From Gonatopus flavifemur (Eukaryota > Arthropoda > Insecta > Hymenoptera > Dryinidae), in NCBI GenBank assembly GCA_018340375.1, contig JAFFJZ010000044.1, positions 372,001 to 436,000 on the forward strand: a stretch of DNA of 64,000 nt, written 5' to 3'. The notes under the pieces are model-generated. The model was not told the origin of the DNA and made no database searches. It worked only from the letters and a program-made list of their open reading frames with translations. How positions within the stretch are numbered: position 1 is the first letter of the stretch; the number at the start of each line of letters is the position of its first letter. Below are positions 11,610 through 24,138 of this stretch, one piece after another. The translations under genes and the position numbers were made by a program.

Positions 11610-12754
11610 CACTGAGAAAAAGGATGGTTTGATTCAATCGAGTTTCAGTTGCCTCAAGTCCGCCGCGCATTTGGATACGGCGAAATCAATCTAGGAGTTG
11701 ATTGAACTGCCTTGCGGGTTTGGAAAATTAGTTGTCCCAATTCCGCGAGAAATTGAGCCAAATCTTAAGGATTTGATTGTAATTCTTAAGAACTTGATTC
11801 AATTGATTCTTTTTTTTAAAACGGCGTAAAACATATTTGTATTAAATCAAAACACTTTTAAATGACAATATTTAACATTTGTTTGGAAGTTACATGCCTT
11901 GACATCAATACCGTACTTGAATTCATCAATTCCATAAGTTATTCGCTGAATACAGCAGAGCAATTCAATACAATGATCAAATAAAGAAAAAAAATAATTC
12001 CTCAGTCGGGCTTCCTGACTGAATTCACACAATTTGTTTGAAATTTGCTTTAGTACTATTGTCAGAATGGTTGTTGGCTCCTCTACCACCATCCGTCATC
12101 TTTTATCTCCGCCCGTTTTGTTGATGGGAGTCGTTTTGCTGCTTCCGTCCGCGAGGCATGAATTACTTGATCAAATGTTCTCGCTGGACAATGTTTCATG
12201 AAGGAATTCTGAAATAAAAATTTCGCTCCACCGTTGACGAGAATCGAACTCATAACTCCTAGTCTTCTTCTAATTCTGTATTCAACGAACACTTGTCTGT
12301 ATCTGTATCCATTTTTTTTTAGTTGAAATAGATTTTATGACACATTAACAGCAATCACAGTGATGAGGTTGTTTCAAGTCCGCCAATTTTCAGTCAAACT
12401 TATTGAATATTCGTTCGATTAACCAATTTACTGGAAGCAATTGGATGAGTATGTTATCTCAAATGTTCATCCTTCCCAATGACCCACGCATGCGTTTTGA
12501 TCACTTCAATATGTGATTGAAACAACTGCTGGGAACGGTACGTTCAAAATTTGTTGTGTTTCCATCAATGACGTAGTGATTGATTGGAACGCGCATCTTA
12601 TTTAGTTACAATATCGCTGCGGGGTTGACTCAACCAAAAGTGTATATTTGCACCAAATGACGGGAAATTTATGCCAAACGCTATTCTGTTGACTCAACCG
12701 CATACCTGTAAAATTCCCGGCGCGCTTGACAAAAAACAATTTTTTTCCTCAGTG
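11610..12754. mobile_element. Putative element with CACTGAGAAAAA ends
   Basis: It starts CACTGAGAAAAAGG and ends TTTTTTTCCTCAGTG, mirrored at about a dozen positions. The interior holds dyads such as GGTTGACTCAACC (about 12618) and GTTGACTCAACC (about 12688). CTCAAGTCCGCC and TTCAAGTCCGCC recur about 720 bp apart. Flanking dinucleotides (TG and CA) do not match, so the two ends may belong to different copies. No coding capacity. Confidence 0.4.
12180..12292 (-). repeat. tRNA-like sequence (possible SINE head)
   Basis: On the minus strand GACTAGGAGTTATGAGTTCG continues into ATTCTCGTC, resembling an anticodon-variable-TpsiC segment with a B box (AGTTCGATTC). The A box is weak. A tRNA-derived SINE fragment is the likeliest reading; a functional tRNA is unlikely because the acceptor stem does not pair. 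Confidence 0.35.
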
Positions 12755-14465
12755 CAATTGAGGAACTGGATCGAATAACTCGCCGAGCGCTCGAACCGCG
12801 TCACAAGTTTGATGCAAAAGGTCCCGTCGCAGGTCGAAAAAAAAAGTCGGAATTTTGGAAATGTAAAAATACTAAGTGGTAGAGCTTGAAAAATCAATCC
12901 AAGTTACTCTTTACGATTTTTTTCTATGATTGACGATTTTCGAGAAAAAAATCATAAACCATCAATTTTTTCACACAAAAAATGATTATTTTTCAACATT
13001 CAACTCGCTCTAACTCGGTCATTTTTCAATGAATCGAAATGAATCTTGCGAATTTCGATTCGTGAGACTTCCCCGAAAATGCAAATGTAGGTGAAGTTCG
13101 TAAAAATTAATAACAAATTAATAAATTTTTAATACGAAGTAAAAATCACGTCTTTCATGCTTTGTATCAAAAAAGTGGTGGGGGAAATACGAAGTACAAA
13201 AAAATTCCAGCGAGAAAGTTGTTCGCTAGTGTTTGAACTAACTTTGTGGGAAATTTCAGATCGATTCGACTAATAGTTCGCAAAATACAGCCATTTATTC
13301 ATTAGCGCGCAGCAAAAATTTTCCATAGTTTCGCGTCGTTTATAGGATGAATATCCGCGTCCGCGGCAAACGTGGTATTCGCTCGATTTCTGGACGTAGG
13401 TTTGTTTTTTGGGTCGGAGAAAACGAATATTGGATTATTCCTGTGGATAAATTCATGATCGATGCCTTATTACAAATAATTTAATTGTTCAAAAGGTCTT
13501 TACAAATTTTGGTATATTTTAGGTATACATAAAGTTTGATTTCGGTAACAGTATTATTTGAGTGTAATTGAGAGATGGAAAATTTACAAATATACTGGAT
13601 AATTGCGGTATGATTACATTTTTATGAGTTCTTTGCGCGTTCTCTGTGTAACCAAGCACGTTGTCTGAACGTTCAAAAGACCTCGCGTTGCTGTATAGGA
13701 CGTTGCTTTGAAACGCTGTACCTTTCACAGCATCCTCTCACTATTCCCTTCTTCTAGTTTATATTTAACTTGATTCTGAATTTACGCCACTTCACGTTCC
13801 AAACGTATGAAAAATGGTGACAGAGGAATCGATCACTTCTCCATTTATTTTTCAGATAGAAAAACATGTTCTGAATACTTTTTAACGTAACGTACCATAA
13901 ACATTCTATTATGAACTCAATTCAGGTTGCAAAGATGCATGAAATGTAAACATTATGTCTTCATTATGGTATAATCACCTCGGTTTGTCACCAATAATAA
14001 TGCGGAAATACTTTCGGAGCATGATGCGAACACTTTTTGGCGACCATGTTACCATCATGATGGTATTAATGAGACATCTTTTTATTTGGATGTCTCTTGA
14101 TCCCTTCAAATATGGTTGCTTCCAATATTTTTTGAATGGTTAGTCAGTCTCTTGTAACAATGGTCGCTATTTGTAGGACAAAACTTATTTTCAAATCATT
14201 ATACAGTTCAAAAAATATCCAATAACCAATGTTGCTGCAGTTCGGATCGTGTATTTCAACGAAATAGCACTTGAATAACACAATATTCAGCTGCTAGAGA
14301 CCAAAAAATCTTGCAGTCCATCGTCAAACAATGCTTCAAGTTCCAAGAAGTCAAATCGAGAAGATAAATGACGATGATTTATCAGATTTCCCAAGTTTGA
14401 ATTTTCGTTTCGTTTACATAAATGATTCTGATCTCCACAACATGAATAACCATTCGCATAATATC
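12755..14465. other. Anonymous A+T-rich sequence, no gene recognised
   Basis: No convincing coding region. A stretch at about 14330-14430 (GATGATTTATCAGATTTC, then AATTTTCGTTTCGTTT) resembles 17860-17905, so part of this interval is an interspersed repeat. About 12897-13400 is low complexity. Confidence 0.4.
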
Positions 14466-14665
14466 CACGGAGAAAAATTTATGGTTAAATTAACTATGGG
14501 ACTTTGTAACCGAGGAACAAACTGAACTTACGATGAAATTTACTATGACGAGACAATAGAAACATGATCAAATTCACTGTTTCACAGTAAATGCCATTGG
14601 GAAGTCAGTCTGTTCCTCGGGCACAATAATCATATAGTAAATTTAACTATGAATTTCTCTCCGTG
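14466..14665. mobile_element. MITE of the CACGGAGAGAAA family, copy 2
   Basis: A 200-bp element whose ends CACGGAGAAAAATTTATGG and the mirrored TTCATAGTTAAATTTACTAT match copy 1 at 17-237, including CCGAGGAACA. Flanking dinucleotides are TC and CC, so the target duplication is not intact. It is more diverged than copy 1. Confidence 0.75.
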
Positions 14666-16779
14666 CCGAAAGTACCCAATAATATCAAAAGTCACAAATG
14701 ATCCAAAACAGGTGAACTTTTTCTTATTTAAAATTCGTATTCAAAAAATGGATACAAATGTAACTGAAATATACTATTGTATTTCAACATTTTCCATTAC
14801 AGTTGGTTTCATAATGATAATTCATTGATGTTATGTTGATACCTGAGTGGAAAAATTTTCAGAATTATATATAATTATGTAAAACTTACCTATAAACTGT
14901 ATTGAGTCACATAAATTGTATACAAGTTTGAAAATCTTTCCTCTTTTTCGTAGAGTTCACACTAAGAAAAATGGATTGGTGAAATACAGCATTGATTTTC
15001 ATATTATTCAGTAGAATTATCAATTGCTGAAATATTATTAATAGATCTTTCAAGTTCATCCAAATTCACTCAACTTATGCAGAACCTTAATAAAATGTTC
15101 AATAAATATTATCATACGTTCAGTTTTGTAATCATTACATATTCAAAAAGGATGTACAACGATATTTCTTATAAACTACAGTAAACACTTCATCAATTGA
15201 TAGTCTTATGATGTGAGAAATAATAGTGTCACATAAGTACGAATAATAACTCCATCAAAAAGTAAAATATTTGAATGTCTTGTAGCTTTCATTCCTACTT
15301 GTGAAATTATTTTTCCCAAATCACTGAGCAATGTTCAATATAAACATTATATATTCATGTAGCTTTGTTGTACCTCTATCGTATATGAATCAATATGAAT
15401 ATGTATTGTCTACGACACGTATTTTGGAAACATTAGTGAACTGTCAAGAACATTCTTGTTTTCATATTTTCCAGTGATTGGTTCGTAACCTTTTGAATAC
15501 AGATTACTGTCTAGTTCACTAAAATCTGCCGTCATCCCCACTACCACCTACTCTAGATCAACGCTTGTGCGTGCAGTGTGTGCTTCTAATTCATTTCTCA
15601 TCGACTTGTGTTGATTGAATCATCGTCGCGTACTGTGACAAATTTGCTACCAAAAGCCCCTGCGCTGAACTTTAAGAATATTTCCCTCTCATTCTCAGAT
15701 CTTCATTTTGAATTGACAGCATATTCTTAATGTTTTAGTGTAGTATATAAATTTTTGGCATATTTTAAATGCAATCTATGTCAAAAGTAGAGGGTAGTCT
15801 TGATTTTGAAATTTGATTTTCTCGTTGAAATTTATTTTGCTTATAACTTGAAGACGAAGCCTCCCATAGATTTCACCGAAGGAAGATTTGCTTAATTTCG
15901 CTTTGACAATCACGTACCGAAAGAATAGAGTCGGTCTAACATCTTATTGAAACTTTAACCAATTGTTTCATTACATATTACGCAATATTAGGTTTATTTA
16001 AAACCCACACAACACAAAAATTCCACCTGTATTCATATAGAATTCTTTATGAATTCTCAGAATCCAAAGAGTATTGAATATGAATTCTCTCTGGACTGTA
16101 TTGCTGTCTAGGAGTTTTTAGAACATGATTTGAAACACTGAAAAAATGCTGTACGGAGAGATATTTTAAATGAACTCACGCATTTTTGCGTACATTATTC
16201 ACAAAGAATTGATTTGAGTCCCGGCGCTTGTGTCACATTAATGCAATTATTATTATTTGTGTTAGGAAATCGATCTTTTGAAATTGATATTCAATTACTG
16301 AATCCGCTAGAATTTCACCTCTCTTACTGCATGATATTGGTTGATCAAATATGCCTAAAAACTCAACAAGTAGACCAGTATATTTCAATGAATAAGGATC
16401 GAAATATTTGACAAGCATAGTGGAGAAATTTTACTAAACTACTTAGTGAGGATTCGTTCAACCGAATATACATACTTCTCTATACTGTAAAGTGATGGAC
16501 AATATTTTATTGCGTAGCTTATACTCTAATGTATATAAAATAATCCTTTTTTTCTCTTAATATCGCGTGGTATATTAGATATGGGATGATTATAATTGAG
16601 AAGAAAGGAACGCTTATCTAAAATCCCCATGTGTCACTCAATTATCATACTTTTCAATAACTATAACTGAAATTTTGGTAATGTTTATATAATCTCTTCT
16701 CCCAGTGCATTAACTAAAATATCTAAAATTTGGATTCTATGATTTTGACAAGGAAAACTGAGCAAATATTCGTTTGTTT
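14666..16779. other. Anonymous A+T-rich sequence, no gene recognised
   Basis: Only short overlapping open frames occur. Isolated half-ends such as CACTAAGAAAAATGG (14949) suggest eroded MITEs. I see no protein motif and no RNA gene. Confidence 0.35.
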
Positions 16780-18813
16780 GAAATCTGAATTTATTCATTG
16801 CTTCCTCGTTAGAGAGAAGCTTTGTGATCGTTTCGTGGGACCCAAAATTTTTTTGTCTCCAAATTCAAAATCTCTTAGACCAAAACGTTTCTCTGAGCTC
16901 TGAGAAAATTGTTGGTCCCATGTCCGTCTGTCTAGATGTGTGAAACTGCCCCAAAATTGCGGACGCGTATACGTCTCGTTCTAATCACCCGATCTTCATG
17001 AAATTTTGATCACAGTTGTAAACCGAAATAATGGTGGTCGTCCCATATGAGTTTTAACCTGATTCTCACACGGAGAAAAAAACTAACAATAATATTGCTG
17101 AATTGACAATGAATCAATATTTGAAACAATGAATATTCTTCCCTATCTAAGAAATTATTTCATAGAATGTACAAAGAGATTCTCTAATCCTTCAGAGAAC
17201 TTATTGATATAAATAAATCTTTCTTCAACTCAATGAAATTCATTTCGATTGGATGAATGATATTTTACAAAATTTCCAGAGTAAAAAGAAATAAGCAGGA
17301 GTCAGATCATTCGCGCAAGGGCGGAGCCGACCTTCCTAGTTCCTGTGTGATCTGTAATTCATTTGAAACAATTGAATTATTCGATCAGATGATTAATATG
17401 ATCGAGAAGTTCGAAGAAACTGTTTTTCTCTGCGATAAAGTCATATCCGTTGATGATGTCCGATGCCGGAACCTGAGAGAAATATTCATTAGGACGGAAC
17501 ATTACTTACTATAGGTTTACGGTGAATTAGTTCTTTATATGCAAACTGAACTGCAGGAAGATAGCTTGTGAGAAAGTATTGCCACCTTCTGAGAAGTAAA
17601 CGCAATTTATCGGAGTGAATTCAATACATTCTTATTTTGAAAACATATTTCTTTGTTGCAATGAACTCATAAATCTGATCGATCTATCCATTTTATTTTT
17701 TTAATGAAGTAATTTTTTAGATGTTGCTGAAGTTTGAATCATTTATTGAAACTAATTAACCATCGAATAAGATAATATTCAACCATTAAAGCCCAAAGAT
17801 CTTGAAGTACATTATTTAAACGATGTTGCCAGTAGCAAAGAGTTGATTCGAAAAGATATGTCACGATGATTTATCAGATTTCATGAGTTTTAATTTTCGT
17901 TTTGTTTCTATAAACGATTCAAACTTCGAAAACACATTTATTAGCATGAATAAAATAACTTCATTCAATTTGAATTCCCAAATCATGGGTTATAATACTT
18001 CATTTTATTGATTTCAAAACTATCCAAACTATCATTGTTCATATGAAATCTGTTCTATAAAATAGATTTTATCCAAAGAAATTGCTCTGAAGTTTGAACT
18101 GAAAAAGTATCTCATTGTGATCATGAATTTAGTTTCCTTTTGGAAAAATAGAACTCTCGGAATTAAAATTCACAACTATTCAGTATATGATTTGATTTTA
18201 TTATTCGAACAAAACCACTTGTATTGAAATGAATGAAATTATAATACTCTCAACTGTACCGGTTTATGAATAAACAGTATTCTTGGTCCTATAACTTCAT
18301 GTTCTTGAATATAATAATTATGTTATTAACCTGATCTCGCATTGTTTTTCTCATGATGGGAGAAGTTCATCCTTTGTAAGCCATGTCTATTCATTTTATG
18401 AAATATATTTTCACTTGGAATCAATAATTATTCTGGTGAAGAAAACAATTATCATGTCAAATACTTGATTGTTAAGAATTTCAAATATTAAGTATAATCA
18501 ACCTCGGTTTCCATACGAAACTTTACGTTATAAAATTGACGTTGTATTTCATTGATTTTCACTTTGGAATTCATCAAATGAGAGTTATAAATCGGATGAA
18601 AGATGATATTGACAAAAATAATTAGTTATTCAATCAATAGAGTGCCGTTTAATCTCAAAAAATAAATTTCAATGAGCTGATCTGATAGTACGAATGAAAC
18701 GACGTTTTATGGATATTAAATTATTTTAATGTCAAAAAGACATTCATTTGATGCAATGAAATGGGAATCAATGAAATCAATTTCATTAACTCAAAGAATT
18801 TTTTTTCTCAGTG
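16780..18813. mobile_element. Unclassified interspersed repeat, longer copy
   Basis: The right end is a T-run plus CTCAGTG followed by TA, as at 2435. Internal blocks match 1795-2435. The block GAGAAGCTTTGTGATCGTTT (about 16815) recurs inverted at about 48330, where a GAATCGCTTCCTTG-type block is also found. CACGGAGAAAAAAACTAAC at 17068 may be the left end of a shorter element. There is no transposase. At least three loci here share this sequence, so it is a multicopy family, but its structure is not resolved. Confidence 0.45.
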
Positions 18814-19107
18814 TAGGATTCTTAGCTATGACAGCACAGTTTTAGGGGTTAATATTTGAATATCAAACGTAACTTGGGAGTACATGAAGTATTCCAGAAA
18901 ACCCAAATACTAGGAATTTTCGGCGGAATTTTGAAAATATCACATAATCCACGAATGCCCGAGCGTTCTAGAGGAAGTCAAGCAGGAGAGATTTCGGATG
19001 ACTTGTGACGGATTTCCAAAGAATTTCTGAAAGACTTGTGAAAGTATTATGTGATCAAAAAATACATGATGATTCCGAAGAAACCTAAGGTGAATCAATT
19101 TCTGTTA

Positions 19108-19378
19108 CACTGTAAAAAATATTCTGAAATTTCCGATATCAGATGTGTATGAAAATTCTGAAACTTGTAATTGAAATCAAGTTCAATCATGAATTCATGA
19201 AATTTAATGCAAAATGTGAAAATTCATATAAAAATGCATGAAAAATCATAATTCTGTATGAGATATCATGAAATTTCATATGAAAAGCCAAAGAAGTTTT
19301 GAAAATTCAATACAAAATGTATATGTTAATTGCTTCACATACATTCCTATGAAATTTAGGAAGCAATTTTTTACAGTG
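19108..19378. mobile_element. MITE with CACTGTAAAAAAT ends
   Basis: A 271-bp element starting CACTGTAAAAAATATTCTG and ending CAATTTTTTACAGTG, flanked by TA on both sides (19106-19107 and 19379-19380). The interior is rich in ATGAAATTTCATATGAAA-type near-palindromes. Non-coding. It lies 38 bp left of the mariner. Confidence 0.8.
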
Positions 19379-19416
19379 TAGGTTTTCGAAGAACTTTTGA
19401 CAGATTTGTAGAAATA

Positions 19417-20702
19417 CCAGGTGTGTAAGTATGAAACCGGAATTTTTGTACAGAAAAAACACGTTTATCGTAATGATATGATACAAAGTAACTTATTCAA
19501 AGTATTGTCCGTCGCTATCTATACATTTTTTCCATCTTTCTGGCAATTTGTGGATTCCGCGCCAAAAGAACTGTTGCTCTTTTGAGGCAAACCAGTCATC
19601 GAGCGATTTTCGTACATCTTCGTAAGAAGTGAAGCGCTGCTCAGCAAGTGCGTGCCCCATCGATGCAAACAAGTAGTAATCGGATGGGGCAAGGTCCGGT
19701 GAGTAAGGCGCGTGCTGAAGAATCTCCCAACGGAACGACTCTATCGTTTCTTGGACCTGTTTTGCTTTGTGTGCTGGTGCATTGTCATGCAGCAAATTCA
19801 CCTTGTGTTGTTTTTGTTGGTATTCTGGTCGTTTTTCACGTAAAAGTCGATCCAAATCGATCATTTGTTGTCAGTAGCGTTGAGTGTTGACATTTTCCCC
19901 AGGTTTCAGCAGCTCGTAGTAGATTACGCCCTTCTGATCCCACCAAACACACAGCATTGTCTTCCGTCCGTAGTGGTTTGGTCTTGCCGTCGATGTTGAT
20001 GGTTCACCCGGAGTAACCCATGACTTTTCGCGCTTAGGATTCACGAAATATATCCACTTTTCATCGCCAGTCACAATTCGATGGAGCAATGACTTTCTTT
20101 GGAACCTGGCGAACAGCCTTTCGCATGATGTTTTGCGGTTTTCCTGCTGTCTTTCGTTGAGTTCATGTGGAATCCATTTCCCCACCTTTTGTATCTTTCC
20201 CATGGCTTTCAACCGAAGGGAGATGGCTCCTCGGGTCACCTTTAACTGATCCGCCAGTTGTTGTTGTGTTTGAGCGTCGTCTTCGTCCAACAAGGCTTGC
20301 AGGCCAGCGTCTTCAAACTTTTTCGGTGGTCTCCCACGTTCTTCGTTCCTGACGTCAAAATCGCCACTTTTGAACCGTTTGAACCACTCGAAACACTGTG
20401 CTTTACCGAGAGCATGCTCACCAAACGCCTCCACAAGCATCCGATGCGATTCGGCTGCGGTTTTCTTCAGATGAAAACAGAAAAGTAGTGCTGTCCGCAA
20501 ATCGTCATTTGTTGGCACAAAACTCGACATGTTTATCTCTAATAAAGTAATGCTACTGAATGAAACTCGTGTTATTGTGAGTTGGAAATCTTTGTCGGAT
20601 ATAAATACAATAACAAGACACCGCTGACGTGATGTATCGGGAACTGCATCGACATCTAGCGCCAACTATGGGCAAATTCCGGTTTCATACTTACACACCT
20701 GG
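19417..20702 (-). mobile_element. Complete mariner element
   Basis: A 1,286-bp element with 29-bp terminal inverted repeats that look identical (CCAGGTGTGTAAGTATGAAA onward) and TA duplications at 19415-19416 and 20703-20704. The transposase gene lies on the minus strand. Length, ends and target site are all canonical for mariner, and the intact ends suggest recent insertion. Confidence 0.95.
19493..20530 (-). pseudogene. Mariner transposase with one in-frame nonsense codon
   Basis: From the ATG at 20530 (MSSFVPTNDDLR) to the stop at 19493 the frame encodes 345 codons, the usual mariner length. It is broken only by a TGA at 19868-19870, residue 221, in the context QRY-stop-QQMIDLDRLL. CGA to TGA would explain it. 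The order is two HTH motifs (HALGKAQCFEWFKRFKSGDF, then QQLADQLKVTRGAISLRLKA), WIPHEL, then the catalytic domain with first Asp in VTGDEKWI, second in LLHDNAPAH and third in YSPDLAPSDYYLF. Exactly 34 residues separate the last two, so this is DD34D. I chose the ATG at 20530 over the upstream one at 20665 because the latter lies in untranslated leader. As read the protein would be truncated before the second aspartate. Confidence 0.93.
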
Positions 20703-20704
20703 TA

Positions 20705-22018
20705 TTACGTGACCCCAATGTGAAAAAAAACGAAGCAAGTTACGCATGCCGAATCATTTATGGGCTTCACAGGAACTTTCAACAAACCTTTGAGAGACTT
20801 CTGCTGAACTTTCGCCGGACTTTTGAAAATACTACGTGACTTGCCACTGTACGAAAAGTCCAAAAACCTTCCAGTACGAGTTCTTTTTTAACAGATTCCT
20901 TGTGAACTTTTGGGGAATTTTCCAGTCACTTTTGACAAACTTTCGGAGGAATTATAACAGTCTATCAAGCTTTTGAAAATATTATGTAAATTTGAGATAA
21001 ATGAGAAAATTTGTCAGCATATAATTAGGTTTCTTTTTTAATATGAGCATCGAGAACAAAATTTTTGTGAAGAATTACATCAACTTTTTCTCAATTTTCA
21101 GTAGGAATTCATTTTAAAATGAATGTTTTATTATTCCGCAGTTTTTTTCTAATGCTCATTTCCCATGCAGCACAAAAGTTCAGAAAGAATTCTTGAGAAC
21201 TCAGAATGAGTTGTTTGAATCCCAATCGAACTTTTCCTAACCTAGGGTGCCATCTGAGTTGTCTTTGGCAATACACTTAGCGTACTTTCCAATTAACTTG
21301 AAACTCAAAGTGAACTTGTTTCAACCCATATTTGGTTCAGTTCTTCGATCAGAACAGTTTCTCATTGACTTAGAAGAGTTGTTTCAAACGGATTCACTTT
21401 CATCGGTTGTAAATTGAGGAAACAAAGATACATGAAGTGAATTTATCGTACTTTCTTACTCAAATTAGTGGATGTTCTTACATAAAGATCGAAAAAAGAG
21501 GACGGAAGAATAGATGGTGTAGATGTTTTTCTATTTTATTTGCTTTCGCTATGTTTACCGTATAAGTTTTCTCCAGGTCAATGACTCTAATTTACATCAA
21601 ATGAGCTCGGGTGGAATATCAATCGAGTTTCATAATCTTGTACCGTATCTTCTCATGAATTCCTTCACATGGAAGCGAGATCGGATCTTAAGACCAGCAC
21701 GCAGTACCTTTATAATAAAATATAAGTTTCCAATCCACGTGTTATACCTCCAAAAGGAAGTATACCTTATAAAAAATGTACGGCGTTGAAAATTTTCACA
21801 TTGAATGATGTCATCTCATGTTTGTATGGACTATTCTTCGCGACTTCCAAGATACTTCCTGTCAGATGATTCTAATATTAAAACTCATTGAGCCCGTAGA
21901 AAAGTTTGCCCTGTTCATTTCCATAAACTTGCAAATTTTCCATGTTCTTTTCCATGTTGCAAGAAAAAAATAGGGAAAAAAACAAGGGAATTTTGCAAGG
22001 AGGAGGAAAACTTTCTTA
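20705..22018. other. Anonymous sequence right of the mariner
   Basis: The first 300 bases continue the degenerate repeat. Around 21165-21420 there are repeated GAGTTGTTT and CAGCACAAAAGTTC-like blocks (compare CCCAGGTAGCAC at 31069), suggesting an eroded MITE. No gene recognised. Confidence 0.35.
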
Positions 22019-22636
22019 CACCGTTAAATATTTCTTGGAATTCCATTCATTTTTCGAGTACACTTGTAAATAAAATTTTCAATTCTTGGTGATTGAATTA
22101 GGAATTCAATTATGTATACTTAAATTTTCAATCCTTGCTATATTATATTACCCATTCGCTGTGGCAGCGAAATCTACTTTTGCTGGGTTCCTTTTGCCAG
22201 AGCAGCAAATTTTTTGCTGTGACAACAAACTATTTGCTGTTCCAGCAATCTTGTTAGCTGCGACAGCGAATTTTTAGCTGTGGCAGCAAAAATGTTTGCT
22301 ATCCCAGCGAAATTTGTTTGCTATTCTATATATAATACTGAAAATTTGCTGGCGGAGCAAACATTTTTTGCTGCCACAGCTAAAAATTGCTGTCGTAGCT
22401 AACACGATTGCTGTTATAGCAAATTTTTAGCTAGGTCAGCAAAAAATTTTGCTATTCTATATATAATACCTCGATTTGCTGCGTCAGCAAATTTTTTCTC
22501 TCCGTGTATTAGTACAGTTGAGTAACTGAATTTTCATTCAATTGTCACTAAAATTTCAAGGACTTTGACAATCACATAAATGGAAATCGCTTCCATCACA
22601 TGTGATTGAAGCTTCATGCAGAAATTTCTAACAGTG
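22019..22636. mobile_element. CACYGTTARAWATTTCT element carrying a dyad array
   Basis: The left end CACCGTTAAATATTTCT and right end AGAAATTTCTAACAGTG match at 14 of 17 positions, with TA flanks at 22017-22018 and 22637-22638. The interior contains the palindrome array at 22155-22491. Just right of the array is a second terminus type, TTTTTTCTCTCCGTG (ending 22506, then TA). The array may therefore be a separate CACGGAG-type element nested inside; its left end was not found. Confidence 0.5.
22155..22491. repeat. Phased array of 13 short dyads, TTTGCTG-nnn-CAGCAAA
   Basis: Thirteen units, twelve of them exactly 17 bp (7-bp arms around 3 unconserved bases). The 17-bp units start at 22155, 22213, 22233, 22254, 22274, 22295, 22345, 22367, 22386, 22407, 22427 and 22475, twelve in all. 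A thirteenth, with a longer loop, spans 22179-22209. Spacing within blocks is 19-22 bp, close to two helical turns. Two five-unit blocks each end with TTTGCTATTCTATATATAAT (22316 and 22448), giving a higher-order period of about 131 bp. Arms tolerate A, C or G at the third base from the outside; the centre varies freely. This fits clustered binding sites for a dimeric protein, or strong single-strand structure. Function unknown. Confidence 0.85.
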
Positions 22637-24138
22637 TAAGGCAGTGAAAACAAGAAACCACATTCTTATGCTTTGTCTGATTTTATGACTAAACCTTTGT
22701 AACGCTTATGACGGAAATTAAGTGAAGAGAAATAAGGAAAGGGTGAGTCGAAGCTTTTCATGCATGGCGAAGCCCTGCAAGATTTGCGTGACCAGGAGCC
22801 ATGAAGTCACATGTATACAAGGATCACACACAACATATAGAACACGCATATTATGCGTATCTCAAGTTCCGTGGTTGGAGTGGCGGGCCCATTAGCTTGG
22901 ATCATAAAGGTCCTCAACCTAGTGAGTCACTACGGGTTAATAATTACTGTCGTCGTGGACCACACGGAAATTTACTCGTGCCCTCTCCTTGTTTCTCTTC
23001 TTCAATCCTTTTTGTTTCCTTTCTCTCTTATCTTTTTTCACGCGAATACGAATATGAGTAATCTTGAAGAGTAAATTCGAGAAAAAAGCAATCCGTTCAT
23101 ACATATATACACATACATCCTGAAATTAAATGTATGAAAAAGCAAAGAAATAATATTCACACACGCACACACACGTGCTATTTCAAATCAACGCACAGAG
23201 AAAATATTATTTCAAAAATTACCATGTTAAAATCAACTTTGAGAGTTTTTATTCAAGACGTAACATCGCAAATTCTTCAATTCTTTCACTAAAAATCATG
23301 AAACATTACAATGGTGACGTATGAAAAGGAAAACATCAATAGCGATAGAACACGTAAAATATCTGAGAACTCCTGATACTTTGAGTATAATTCTAGGCGA
23401 TTATTTTAACCTCATGATTTTGTTTTTGTAAAATATAATACAGTAATTTATAGCAATTTTTAGTTGAAAGAAGTAAGGTAGTATTGAAACGAATAAAGAT
23501 TTTATTTTATATATGTGATGGTATACAACGATTTTTAGTTTCAAGGAAACCAAAAGAATTAAGATTCAAAGGAAATCAGAAATAACTGCAGCGGTTGGAA
23601 AAACTTCTCCAAAGGCTTTTATACTTTTCACTCAAATTTTTTTGCGTGCTTTATATTGCATGCACACAAGACAGTCTGGATAAAAACGATATACTGTGCG
23701 GAGTAACTAAAGCTTCCAACTTTAAAACCAACTTCCCGTTTTACTTTTATCAAGAGAAAAAGTTCTTACGGTCATTCATAGTCGGTGAGCGTTTCATTCA
23801 CGTGTTTGCGCAATTTTTCTTGTTCAACGTTAAACACCCATGTGGAAAACAGAAAAATGATCGAACCTTTAAAGAAATGAAAATATTGAACGATAGCTAG
23901 ATTATTTAATGAACACGTTTTGCGTTATTGGAAAATATTTCAAACTGTTTTGATGTACGATTCACTGTTCGATAATCAATCTTCTCAACTTCACAACACA
24001 GTTTTGAACACAGGGAGTTGACTTCCTGAATTCTAAGGTTGACGCGATAAAAACCAGCGGAATTATCGTATTTTTCGGCCGATAAATTCGGAATGTATGA
24101 AGTTGTATACGAAACTGCCGTTACCGAATATATGCAAA
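22637..24138. other. Anonymous sequence, no gene recognised
   Basis: About 22730-23060 is relatively G+C-rich and not visibly repetitive. Open frames at 22801-23061, 23595-23900 and, on the minus strand, 23906-24307 have no motif I recognise and no supporting splice or start context. A host exon or UTR in this interval cannot be excluded. Confidence 0.35.

Larger units (their letters stand above)
18840..21000. repeat. Degenerate repeat with ACTTTTGAAAATAYTACGTGA motifs, host of two insertions
   Basis: Variants of CTTTTGAAAATATTAYGT and of GAACTTTTGACA recur on both sides of the MITE at 19108 and the mariner at 19417, for example near 18920, 20830 and 20975. The unit is loosely conserved and its period was not fixed. 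The two transposons landed in this repeat. Confidence 0.4.

Noticed and set aside
22155..22491. CRISPR-like regular array
   Set aside because: The conserved parts are dyads 20 bp apart with 3-base variable centres; there are no 25-40-bp spacers and no cas genes, and the DNA is eukaryotic.
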